In this document: one piece after another, positions 36,976-44,824 of the stretch
Numbering within the stretch: position 1 is the stretch's first letter
Layout: every line of letters starts with the position of its first letter
NCBI RefSeq assembly: GCF_030124145.1
Contig: NZ_JASKMS010000020.1
Location: forward strand, 104,589-168,588
DNA from: Streptomyces sp. 378
GTDB taxonomy: Bacteria; Actinomycetota; Actinomycetes; Streptomycetales; Streptomycetaceae
Direction: 5' to 3'
Length of the DNA: 64,000 nt
The notes under the pieces: generated by a model
Told to the model about the DNA's origin: nothing
The model's database searches: none
The model's input: the letters and a program-made list of their open reading frames with translations, nothing else
Program-made: the position numbers and the translations under genes

Positions 36976-38139
36976 TCAGTCCCGGGCGAACCCCAGCCGC
37001 CCCCACAGCCCGGTCGTGCGCTCGTCCTCGGCGACCGCCGCCGCACCGTCCGTCACCGTCTCGTAGACGGACAGGATGTCCGCGCCGACGGTCGACCAGT
37101 CGAAGCGCCGTACATGGGCGCTCCCCCGCTCGCGCAGCTCCGCTCGTCGCTCCGGGTCCTCCAGGAGGCGCACGGCCGCGTCGGCCAGGGCGTCCGCGTC
37201 CTCGTTGGGGAACAGTTCACCGGCCGCTCCCCGGTCCAGGACCTGGGCGAAGGCGTCCAGGTCGGAGGCGAGGACGGGGGCTCCGGCGGACATGGCCTCG
37301 ACCAGGATGATGCCGAAGCTCTCGCCGCCGGTGTTGGGCGCGACGTACAGGTCGACGCTGCGCAGGAAGCGGGCCTTGTCCTCGTCGCTGACCATGCCGA
37401 GGAACTCGACGCGGGAACGCAGTTCGGCGGGCAGGGACTCCACGGCCTCTTCCTCGTCGCCGCGTCCGGCCACCAGCAGCCGGGTCCCGGGGCGCGCGGC
37501 GAGGATCTTCGGCAGGGCCTTCATCAGCACGGGGAGTCCCTTGCGGGGCTCGTCGATGCGCCCTATGAAGCCGATGGTCTCGCCCTGCCACTCGGCCTTG
37601 GGCTCGGCCTCGGCGAAGAAGTCGACGTCGACACCGTTGGGGATCACGACGGCGTCCCCGCCGAGGTGCTCGACCAGGGTGCGGCGGGCGTACTCGCTCA
37701 CGGCGATCCGGGCGCTGATCTTCTCGAGGGCGGCCTGGAGGATCGAGTACGCGGCGATCATCGCGCGGGAGCGCGGGTTGGAGGTGTGGAACGTGGCCAC
37801 GATCGGCCCCCGGGCGGCCCAGCAGGTCAGCAGGCCCAGCGAGGGCGAGGTCGGCTCGTGGATGTGGATCACGTCGAAGGCACCGTCGTGCAGCCAGCGG
37901 CGCACCCGGGCGGCGCTCAGGAAGCCGAAGTTGAGCCGGGCCACCGAGCCGTTGTACGGCACCGGCACCGCGCGCCCGGCCGAGACCACGTACGGCGGCA
38001 GCGGGGTGTCGTCGTCGGCCGGGGCGAGGACGGACACCTCGTGGCCGAGGCGGAGGAAGTACTCGGCGAGGTCGCGGATGTGGAACTGGACGCCTCCCGG
38101 CACGTCCCAGGAGTACGGGCAGACGATGCCGATCCTCAC
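36976..38139 (-). CDS. pimA: Phosphatidyl-myo-inositol mannosyltransferase PimA-like (GT4)
   Basis: Transfers the first mannose from GDP-mannose to phosphatidylinositol on the inner membrane face. The product has 387 aa from a GTG at 38139 (VRIGIVCPYSWDVPGG). GT-B fold features are the N-terminal GGVQFHIRDLAEYFLRLGH, the central VIPNGVDVDFF, the nucleotide-sugar GFIGRIDEPRKGL, and the E-x7-E motif in GESFGIILVEAMSAG. The start overlaps the acyltransferase stop by 4 bp (GTGA). The company of a PI-phosphate synthase and a PIM acyltransferase supports the PimA assignment over other GT4 enzymes. Confidence 0.92.
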   Translation of the reverse strand: MRIGIVCPYSWDVPGGVQFHIRDLAEYFLRLGHEVSVLAPADDDTPLPPYVVSAGRAVPVPYNGSVARLNFGFLSAARVRRWLHDGAFDVIHIHEPTSPSLGLLTCWAARGPIVATFHTSNPRSRAMIAAYSILQAALEKISARIAVSEYARRTLVEHLGGDAVVIPNGVDVDFFAEAEPKAEWQGETIGFIGRIDEPRKGLPVLMKALPKILAARPGTRLLVAGRGDEEEAVESLPAELRSRVEFLGMVSDEDKARFLRSVDLYVAPNTGGESFGIILVEAMSAGAPVLASDLDAFAQVLDRGAAGELFPNEDADALADAAVRLLEDPERRAELRERGSAHVRRFDWSTVGADILSVYETVTDGAAAVAEDERTTGLWGRLGFARD

Positions 38140-39044
38140 GTGGATCCCTTCGCTGGATCGAGGTCCGCGAGCCACAGGCGCTGCAGCATGTGCCAGTCCT
38201 CCGGACGGTCGGCGATCCCGGCGGCGAAGGCGTCGGCCAGCGCCTGGGTCATGACGGACGTCTTCTCGGCGCGCGTGCCCGTCTCGGGAACCTCGACGGG
38301 CGGGTGGACGAGGCCTCGCATGACGGGCGAGTCGTCGTACCGGAGGGTGGCGGGCAGCAGCAGGGCGCCGGTCTGCTGGGCGAGCAGGGCGGGTCCGGCC
38401 GGCATCCGGGCCGTGTCGCCGAAGAAGTCCACCTCGACGCCGGAGGCCGACAGGTCGCGGTCGGCGACCAGGCAGACCAGGCCGCCGTCGCGCAGCCGCC
38501 GGGCCAGGGTGCCGAAGGCCGTGCCGCCGCTGTGCGGCAGGACCTCCATGCCGAGGCCCTCGCGGTAGGCGACGAACCGGTCGTAGAGCGTCTCGGGCTT
38601 CAGGCGCTCGGCGACCGTCGTGAAGGGGATGCCCAGCTTGGTGGTGACCCAGGCGCCGGCGAGGTCCCAGTTGGCCAGGTGGGGCAGGGCGAGGATGACA
38701 CCCTTGCCCGCCGCCATGCCCTCCTGCAGGTAATGCAGGTCCTTGACGTCGACGCCCGCCCTGATGCGCTCGGCGCTCCAGGCGGGGAGCCGGAACGACT
38801 CCATCCAGTAGCGCAGGTAGGAGCGCATGCCCGCGCGGGACAGCTCGGCGAGGCGCTCGGGGCTCGCGCCGGGCACCACGCGCGCGTAGTTGCTCTCCAG
38901 GCGCCGGACGCCCTTGCCGCGCTGTTTCCAGGCCAGGTCGGCGATGGTCCGGCCGAGCCGTACGGCGACCGGCTCGGGGAGCTTGCGGACCGTGCCCCAG
39001 CCGAGGCCGTACAGGGCGTCCGTCAGCCGGTCCTGTGTGCTCAC
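38136..39044 (-). CDS. Phosphatidylinositol mannoside acyltransferase (PatA-like)
   Basis: LpxL/PatA family acyltransferase that acylates the mannose of PIM. The product has 302 aa from a GTG at 39044. The catalytic H-x4-D motif is in LPHLANWDLAG near residue 127, and the downstream glutamate region in GVEVDFFGDTARMPAGPALL. It has no clear transmembrane helix and is probably peripheral. It sits between pgsA and pimA, overlapping each by 4 bp. Confidence 0.93.
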   Translation of the reverse strand: MSTQDRLTDALYGLGWGTVRKLPEPVAVRLGRTIADLAWKQRGKGVRRLESNYARVVPGASPERLAELSRAGMRSYLRYWMESFRLPAWSAERIRAGVDVKDLHYLQEGMAAGKGVILALPHLANWDLAGAWVTTKLGIPFTTVAERLKPETLYDRFVAYREGLGMEVLPHSGGTAFGTLARRLRDGGLVCLVADRDLSASGVEVDFFGDTARMPAGPALLAQQTGALLLPATLRYDDSPVMRGLVHPPVEVPETGTRAEKTSVMTQALADAFAAGIADRPEDWHMLQRLWLADLDPAKGST

Positions 39045-39748
39045 GTGGCCGCCTCGCTCCCGTGAGAGGCGTTCCGCTGCTCGTCCCCATGGTCCTGGGT
39101 GTCCTGGCCGTCCTGCGCGGCCTCGGCCTCCGCGGACTCCCGGCGGACGGTGACGACCCGCTGGATCAGCGTCACCAGGCTGCCCACGGCGACGATCCAC
39201 AGGGCGACGGGCAGCAGGTACTGGATGCCCGGCACACCGAAGGCGTGCAGGCCCGCCAACCCTGCGGCGACCAGCGAGATCACCAGCCGCTCGGCCCGCT
39301 CGACGAGCCCGTTGACCGCGACCGGCAGGCCGATCGACTCGCCCCGGGCCTTGGTGTAGGACACCACCTGGCCACTGGCCAGGCAGAAGATCGAGACGGC
39401 GCACAGGACGAGGTCGTCGCCCCCGCCAGCGTACCAGAGGATGAAGCCGCCGAAGATCGCGCCGTCGGCGACCCGGTCGAGCGTGGAGTCCAGGAAGGCG
39501 CCCCAGCGGCTGGAGCGGCCGAGCTGGCGGGCCATGTTGCCGTCGACGAGGTCGGAGAACACGAAGAGCGTGATCACGACCGTGCCCCAGAAGAACTCGC
39601 CCACGGGGTAGAAGACCAGCGCGCCCGCGACCACACCGGCGGTGCCGATGAGCGTGACGGTGTCGGGGCTCACGCCCCGGCGGATCAGAAACGCGGCGAA
39701 CGGTGTGAGGACACGCGTGAAGAATGCACGCGCGTACTTGTTCAGCAT
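39041..39748 (-). CDS. pgsA: Phosphatidylinositol phosphate synthase (CDP-alcohol phosphotransferase)
   Basis: Multi-pass membrane enzyme joining CDP-diacylglycerol and inositol phosphate. The product has 235 aa. The CDP-alcohol signature is complete: DLVDGNMAR, eight residues, then GAFLDSTLD. About six transmembrane helices are visible. The ATG at 39748 (MLNKYARAFF) has GGGAAGG upstream; another ATG lies at 39805. The acidic C-terminal tail is polar and probably cytoplasmic. It is first in pgsA-acyltransferase-pimA. Annotators often call this gene pgsA, although its product is PI phosphate rather than PG phosphate; that specificity is inferred from context. Confidence 0.92.
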   Translation of the reverse strand: MLNKYARAFFTRVLTPFAAFLIRRGVSPDTVTLIGTAGVVAGALVFYPVGEFFWGTVVITLFVFSDLVDGNMARQLGRSSRWGAFLDSTLDRVADGAIFGGFILWYAGGGDDLVLCAVSIFCLASGQVVSYTKARGESIGLPVAVNGLVERAERLVISLVAAGLAGLHAFGVPGIQYLLPVALWIVAVGSLVTLIQRVVTVRRESAEAEAAQDGQDTQDHGDEQRNASHGSEAAT

Positions 39749-40021
39749 GGCCTTCCCGAGGGTCGGTGTCGCCGCATGGCCCCTGCTGACCACCGGCTGG
39801 CCCATCGTAGTCACGCGCGCGCGTGGGCGAGGGGCGGGCACCGGGACCCCTCCGGTGAAACCGACGCGTCGCTGGTGGAAGGCGGGATCACGTCGTTCGT
39901 ATGGACGCACCGTGACCGGAGTGGAAAGCTCGAAGAACCGCGGGCGTCGCCGGAGCCGCCACCGTACGCGGGCGGCATGTCCGCGCCCACAGTGACCTCA
40001 CCGTGCACGGGAGGCAGAATC

Positions 40022-42220
40022 ATGGGCGACAAGGCACAGACACACCCTGGGGCCGCCGGCAGGGCACGAGCGGCCGACCACCCTCAGTCCGTACGGAATG
40101 TGGTGCTGGTCGGCCACTCCGGATCGGGCAAGACGACATTGGTGGAGGCCCTCGCACTCACGGCGGGGGCGGTGAACCGGGCGGGCCGCGTGGAGGACGG
40201 CGGCACCGTCTCCGACTACGACGACATCGAGCACCGGCAACAGCGCTCGGTCCAGCTGTCCATGGTGCCGGTCGAGTGGGACGGCATCAAGGTCAATCTG
40301 CTCGACACCCCCGGATACGCCGACTTCGTCGGGGAGCTCAGGGCCGGTCTGCGCGCGGCGGACGCGGCCCTCTTCGTCGTCTCGGCCTCGGACGGCGTGG
40401 ACGGCTCGACCCGCGTGGTGTGGGAGGAGTGCGCGGCCGTGGGCATGCCCCGGGCCATTGTCGTCACACACCTGGAGTCGGCGCGTTCCGACTTCGAGGA
40501 GATGATCCGGAACTGCGCGGAGGCCTTCGGCGCGGACGACCCGGACGCGGTCCTGCCGCTCTACCTGCCGCTGCACGGCCCCCAGACTCCCGACGGGCAC
40601 GCACCCGTGACCGGTCTGATCGGGCTGCTGTCGCAGAAGCTGTTCGACTACTCGGCCGGCGAGCGCAAGGAGTCCGAGCCGGGCGAGGACCAGCTGCCGC
40701 TGATCGAGGAGGCCCGCAACCGGCTCATCGAGGGGATCATCGCCGAGAGCGAGGACGAGACCCTCATGGACCGCTACCTCGGCGGGGAGCCGATCGACGT
40801 CAAGACGCTCATCGAGGACCTGGAGCGGGCCGTCGCGCGCGGCGTCTTCTTCCCCGTGCTGTCCGCCGCCCCGGCGGGCGAGGGCGCCCGACAGGGGCTC
40901 GGCACCGTGGAACTGCTGGAGCTGATCACGCGGGGCTTCCCGACGCCGCTGGAGCACGAGACGGTGCGGGTCACGACCATCGACGGCACGCCGCGCGAGC
41001 TCACGCCCTGCGATCCGGACGCTCCGCTGGTCGCGGAGGTCGTGAAGACCTCCTCGGACCCCTACGTGGGACGGCTGTCGCTGATCCGCCTGTTCTCCGG
41101 CACCCTGCGCGCCGACCAGACGGTCCACGTCTCCGGGCACGGGCTGGCCGACCGCGGGCACGAGGACCACGACGTCGACGAGCGGATCGGCGCCCTGTCC
41201 ACGCCGTTCGGCAAACAGCAGCGCCCGGTGTCGCACGTCATTGCGGGCGACCTGGCCTGTGTGGCCAAACTGAGCCGTGCCGAGACCGGCGACACCCTGT
41301 CCGCCAAGGACGACCCGCTGCTGATGGAGCCGTGGCAGATGCCCGACCCGCTGCTGCCGCTGGCCATCCAGGCACACAGCAAACCGGACGAGGACAAGCT
41401 GTCCCAGGGCCTGGCCCGGCTGGTGGCCGAGGACCCGACGATGCGGCTCGAACAGAACCAGGACACCCACCAGGTGGTCCTGTGGTGTCTGGGCGAGGCG
41501 CACGCCGACGTCGCCCTGGAGCGGCTGCGCAGCCGGTACGGCGTCCAGGTCGACGTCGTCCCCCACCGGGTGTCCCTGCGCGAGACGTTCGCGACCAAGG
41601 CGGCCGGCCGGGGCAGGCACGTCAAACAGTCCGGCGGGCACGGGCAGTTCGCCATCTGCGAGATCGAGGTCGAGCCGCTGCCCGGCGGCTCCGGCATCGA
41701 GTTCGTCGACAAGGTCGTGGGCGGCGCGGTGCCCCGGCAGTTCATCCCGTCGGTGGAGAAGGGCGTACGGGCCCAGGCGGCCAGGGGCGTCGCGGCCGGG
41801 TACCCGCTCATCGACGTCCGGGTGACCCTCCTGGACGGCAAGGCGCACTCGGTGGACTCCTCCGACGCCGCGTTCCAGACGGCCGGCGCGCTCGCCCTGC
41901 GGGAGGCCGCGGCCGGCGCGAAGATCCATCTGCTGGAGCCGGTGGCCGAGGTGTCGGTGCTGGTCGGCGACGACTTCGTGGGCGCCGTGATGAGCGATCT
42001 GTCGGGGCGGCGCGGCCGGGTGCTCGGTACCGAGCAGACACCCGGCGGACGCACGCTGATCCGGGCCGAGGTGCCCGAGATCGAGATCGGCCGGTACGCG
42101 ATCGACCTCAGGTCGATGGCGCACGGCACCGCGGGGTTCAGTCGCCGGTACGCGCGGCACGAGCCGATGCCGCAGCAGGTCGCGGACCGGGTGCGTGAAG
42201 AGGAGCGCAAGGCCTCGTAG
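40022..42220 (+). CDS. EF-G-like translational GTPase (EF-G2 type)
   Basis: Product of 732 aa with full EF-G domain order. G1 is GHSGSGKTTL near residue 34 and G3 is LDTPGYADF. Switch I has the degenerate QQRSVQLSM. G4, normally NKxD, reads VVTHLESARSDF, so the base-reading Asn and Asp are replaced. Domains II-V follow (PYVGRLSLIRLFSGTLR, VSLRETFATKAAGRGRHVKQSGGHGQFA, VPRQFIPSVEKGVRAQ). Actinobacteria commonly carry such a paralogue besides true EF-G; its role is unproven. The ATG at 40022 has GGGAGG upstream. It is divergent from pgsA. Confidence 0.92.
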   Translation: MGDKAQTHPGAAGRARAADHPQSVRNVVLVGHSGSGKTTLVEALALTAGAVNRAGRVEDGGTVSDYDDIEHRQQRSVQLSMVPVEWDGIKVNLLDTPGYADFVGELRAGLRAADAALFVVSASDGVDGSTRVVWEECAAVGMPRAIVVTHLESARSDFEEMIRNCAEAFGADDPDAVLPLYLPLHGPQTPDGHAPVTGLIGLLSQKLFDYSAGERKESEPGEDQLPLIEEARNRLIEGIIAESEDETLMDRYLGGEPIDVKTLIEDLERAVARGVFFPVLSAAPAGEGARQGLGTVELLELITRGFPTPLEHETVRVTTIDGTPRELTPCDPDAPLVAEVVKTSSDPYVGRLSLIRLFSGTLRADQTVHVSGHGLADRGHEDHDVDERIGALSTPFGKQQRPVSHVIAGDLACVAKLSRAETGDTLSAKDDPLLMEPWQMPDPLLPLAIQAHSKPDEDKLSQGLARLVAEDPTMRLEQNQDTHQVVLWCLGEAHADVALERLRSRYGVQVDVVPHRVSLRETFATKAAGRGRHVKQSGGHGQFAICEIEVEPLPGGSGIEFVDKVVGGAVPRQFIPSVEKGVRAQAARGVAAGYPLIDVRVTLLDGKAHSVDSSDAAFQTAGALALREAAAGAKIHLLEPVAEVSVLVGDDFVGAVMSDLSGRRGRVLGTEQTPGGRTLIRAEVPEIEIGRYAIDLRSMAHGTAGFSRRYARHEPMPQQVADRVREEERKAS

Positions 42221-42263
42221 GTGGCGCCGGGCGCCACCAAGTGCCCTTGTGAGGGCTTCCCTG

Positions 42264-42302
42264 CGCGGGGGCGGGCGGCTTGACGGGCCACCCGCCCCCG
42301 CG
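42264..42302 (+). terminator. Hairpin terminator of the EF-G-like gene
   Basis: A 12-bp GC stem (42264-42275 with 42291-42302), extended by 3 bp after one C/A mismatch and closed by a 7-nt loop, lies 44 bp past the stop codon. Confidence 0.75.
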
Positions 42303-42391
42303 TGCCGGTGCGGACGGATACGCTGATGACCTGATCAACAGGTGTGCGGAGCGCGGAAGTCGGGAAGGCCGCAGATGCGGATGCGGCAGCG

Positions 42392-44059
42392 ATGGGGGCG
42401 GCAGTGACGGACGGATTCGACTTCAGCCCGGGGGCCCAGGTGCCCTTGGCGGGTGCGAGCGGCCAGACAGCGGCGACCTACGCGCTGGCCGCGGCGGCGT
42501 ACCGGGACGACGAGGTCACCAAGATCCTCAACGCCGACAACGAGTGGCACCAGTCCAAGGTGACCCCGCCGCGCTCCTGGGCGAAGATCTTCCGCCCCAG
42601 GTTCGGCGAGGCCTTCTCCCGCGCGGTGATCGACCGGATGCTGGGCGCCGGGCGCAAGCCGGTCATCCAGTCCTTCGGCATCGAGCCCCAGGTCGTCGTG
42701 GAGCACTCTCTGGCGGCCCACCGCATCCGCCGCGACCGCGACAACTGGCTCTCGGCGATCACGGTGATCTGCGGGGTGCTCTTCCTGCCGGGCTTTCTCG
42801 TGTGGTTGCTGGTCTTCACACTGCGCTCCACCATGACCAGGCGCGAGGACAAGCGGGCCGGCGCCCTCGCCACCACGCTGCTGCTCGCCGTGGGCGCGCT
42901 GGCCGTGCTGTTCCTGATCCGCATGCCGTTCACGGGTTTCTGGGCCCTGTACGGACGCGCGGCGGTGATCATGCCGGTCGTCGGCTGGTTCTGGGCCAAG
43001 CAGATCTGTGAGCGGACCGCGCGTGACCTGCGGGACCGCTGGTCGAGCATGCTGTCGGGTGGCGGCGTGGGCGCCAAGATCCCCGAGGCCGTTCCCGGCA
43101 ACCCCGGTGACGCGGCCGAGCAGGTCCGCAAGGAACTGGCCCGCCTCGCCGCCGAGCAGCGGTCCAACTCGGTCTTCTACGCGGGCCCCAAGGGCATACT
43201 CGGCATGGGCACGCGGTGGGGCAGCTGGCAGCTGGCCGAGGAGCTGGTCTCCGCCGAGCCGGGCAAGGAGTTCCACCCCTTCCGCAGCTGGGACGTCATC
43301 GTGGCGATCCAGGGCGGCCTGCGCATGCTGGAGCGCACATCCATCAACACCGGCGGCTTCCCCAAGCCGTCCATCACGCACTGGGTGGTCACGCCGATCG
43401 GCGAGAAGGCGACGGAGGTGTCCCGGCCGAGCGGCACGGACGTCGATGCTTACACGGTGCGGACGCACGCCGTCCAGGACATCTGCAACAAGCAGCAGTT
43501 CGGCAGCGGTGACCGGCACTACCTGGGCGTGCAGTGGACCCTGTGGGACGGCCACCTGGTCATCACGATGCTGATCACGGTGACCGTGCTGCACGACACC
43601 CTGCGCATCGAGGTCACCGGGCACGCGCTGGGGCCGGTCAACTCGCTGTTCAACGAGAAGCCGGCGGCCAAGGAGAAGACCGTCCAAAAGGCCTTCCGCT
43701 TCTGGGAGACGCGCACCGTGAAGATGCCCCTGATCGACGCCGACGAGGTGGTCCGGCTCGCCGCGCGCGCCCCGCTGACCTGGTATCCGCCGCTGCTGAA
43801 CTGGCTCGGGGGCAGTCTGACGCTGCCGGAGCCGTTCGGTCTGCGGCACGCGTGGGCCGACCAGCCGTGGCGGCATCGCTTCATGGCCGACGACGCGCTG
43901 CGCGCGGCCACGCCCGTGCTGCGGGTGGTGCATGCGGCGGCGCTGAAGGTGCTGCGGGAGAACGGGGTGGACGTGGAGAAGTTCGGGTCCAGGTCCGCGG
44001 CGCTCAGCGGGGCGGTTCAGGACGCTGCGCCGAAGAAGGCCGACGTCTACGACGCGTAG
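42392..44059 (+). CDS. Large membrane protein of unknown function
   Basis: Product of 555 aa from ATG 42392. A GTG at 42404 with GGGGGCGG before it is an equally good start. Three transmembrane helices lie at roughly 125-145 (SAITVICGVLFLPGFLVWLLVF), 160-180 (TTLLLAVGALAVLFLI) and 188-207. The remaining 350 residues form a soluble domain with several aromatic-rich motifs (NSVFYAGPKGILGMGTRWG, FHPFRSWDVIVAIQGG, HYLGVQWTLWDGHLVITM). I recall it as a conserved streptomycete protein beside the EF-G-like gene, without assigned function. Confidence 0.82.
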   Translation: MGAAVTDGFDFSPGAQVPLAGASGQTAATYALAAAAYRDDEVTKILNADNEWHQSKVTPPRSWAKIFRPRFGEAFSRAVIDRMLGAGRKPVIQSFGIEPQVVVEHSLAAHRIRRDRDNWLSAITVICGVLFLPGFLVWLLVFTLRSTMTRREDKRAGALATTLLLAVGALAVLFLIRMPFTGFWALYGRAAVIMPVVGWFWAKQICERTARDLRDRWSSMLSGGGVGAKIPEAVPGNPGDAAEQVRKELARLAAEQRSNSVFYAGPKGILGMGTRWGSWQLAEELVSAEPGKEFHPFRSWDVIVAIQGGLRMLERTSINTGGFPKPSITHWVVTPIGEKATEVSRPSGTDVDAYTVRTHAVQDICNKQQFGSGDRHYLGVQWTLWDGHLVITMLITVTVLHDTLRIEVTGHALGPVNSLFNEKPAAKEKTVQKAFRFWETRTVKMPLIDADEVVRLAARAPLTWYPPLLNWLGGSLTLPEPFGLRHAWADQPWRHRFMADDALRAATPVLRVVHAAALKVLRENGVDVEKFGSRSAALSGAVQDAAPKKADVYDA

Positions 44060-44104
44060 GCTCCGGCGGCCGAGCCGATCAGCCGCGGGCCGACGGTGGC
44101 CGGT

Positions 44105-44183
44105 GCCCCTGGGGGCTGCGCCCCCAGACCCGGGCATCGGCCTGAACGGCCTCGTCCTCGAACGCCGGACGGGCTGAGGACGC
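44105..44183. repeat. Streptomyces dispersed intergenic repeat
   Basis: An 8-bp stem-loop (44109-44116 with 44120-44127) is followed by GGCCTCGTCCTCGAACGCC and GGACGGGCTGA. I recognise this combination as a common dispersed element at gene ends in many Streptomyces genomes, from memory. It lies in the convergent gap between the membrane protein and the HIT gene and may also serve as a terminator. Confidence 0.65.
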
Positions 44184-44197
44184 CGCACCCGCCGGGA

Positions 44198-44746
44198 TCA
44201 AGCGGTCGGCCAGGCCTCCGCCAGCATCTTCCTCGTGTCGGCGAGCAACTGCGGCAGCACCCGGGTGTGACCCACCACCGGCATGAAGTTGGTGTCGCCG
44301 CCCCAGCGGGGCACGATGTGCTGGTGCAGGTGCGCGGCGATGCCCGCGCCGGCGACCGAGCCCTGGTTCATGCCGATGTTGAAGCCGTGTGCGCCGGAGG
44401 CCGTGCGCAGGGCCGTCATCGCCTGCTTGGTGAGTTCGCCGAGCTCGGCGGTCTCCCCCGCCGTCAGGTCCGTGTAGTCGGCGACGTGCCGGTAGGGCAC
44501 GGTCATGAGGTGCCCGCCGGTGTACGGGTAGAGATTGAGCACCGCGTAGACCTGCTCGCCACGGCGGACGACGAGCCCGTCCTCGTCGGACTTGGCCGGG
44601 ATGGAGCAGAAGGGGCAGCCGTCGCCGGCGCCCGGGCCGGTCGGCTTGTTCTCGCCCTGGATGTAGGCCATCCGATGGGGCGTCCACAGTCGCTGGAACG
44701 CGTCCTGCGTCCCCACTCCCAGCTGCTGCTCCGGCTCACTCGTCAT
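44198..44746 (-). CDS. HIT-family nucleotide hydrolase/phosphorylase
   Basis: Product of 182 aa from the ATG at 44746 (MTSEPEQQLGVG). The histidine triad HLHQHIVPRWGGD lies near residue 136. A zinc-type CPFC occurs near 45, and the motif NLYPYTGGHLMTVPYRHV near 75. This layout matches actinobacterial AP4A phosphorylase-like HIT proteins, a better fit than Hint hydrolases. It is downstream of thrS with an intervening hairpin, an order conserved in actinobacteria together with pgsA and pimA. Confidence 0.9.
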   Translation of the reverse strand: MTSEPEQQLGVGTQDAFQRLWTPHRMAYIQGENKPTGPGAGDGCPFCSIPAKSDEDGLVVRRGEQVYAVLNLYPYTGGHLMTVPYRHVADYTDLTAGETAELGELTKQAMTALRTASGAHGFNIGMNQGSVAGAGIAAHLHQHIVPRWGGDTNFMPVVGHTRVLPQLLADTRKMLAEAWPTA

Positions 44747-44785
44747 GCAGTGCAGCATATGGCGTCGAGCTGGAGGGACGGCAAA

Positions 44786-44810
44786 GGCCCCCGAGGTCTC
44801 CCCGGGGGCC
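44786..44810 (-). terminator. Hairpin terminator of thrS
   Basis: Arms 44786-44793 and 44803-44810, followed by a short T-run on the minus strand, 15 bp past the thrS stop. Confidence 0.7.
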
Positions 44811-44824
44811 CGAACGCCGTGGGA

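Noticed and set aside
36622..38568. Rightward open frame across the 16-bp array and opposite pimA
   Set aside because: The array is open in all three rightward frames because 16 is not divisible by 3. The rest is antisense to pimA.
39035..40021. N-terminal extension of the EF-G-like protein
   Set aside because: It overlaps pgsA on the other strand and has no GTPase similarity. The ATG at 40022 has a good ribosome site.
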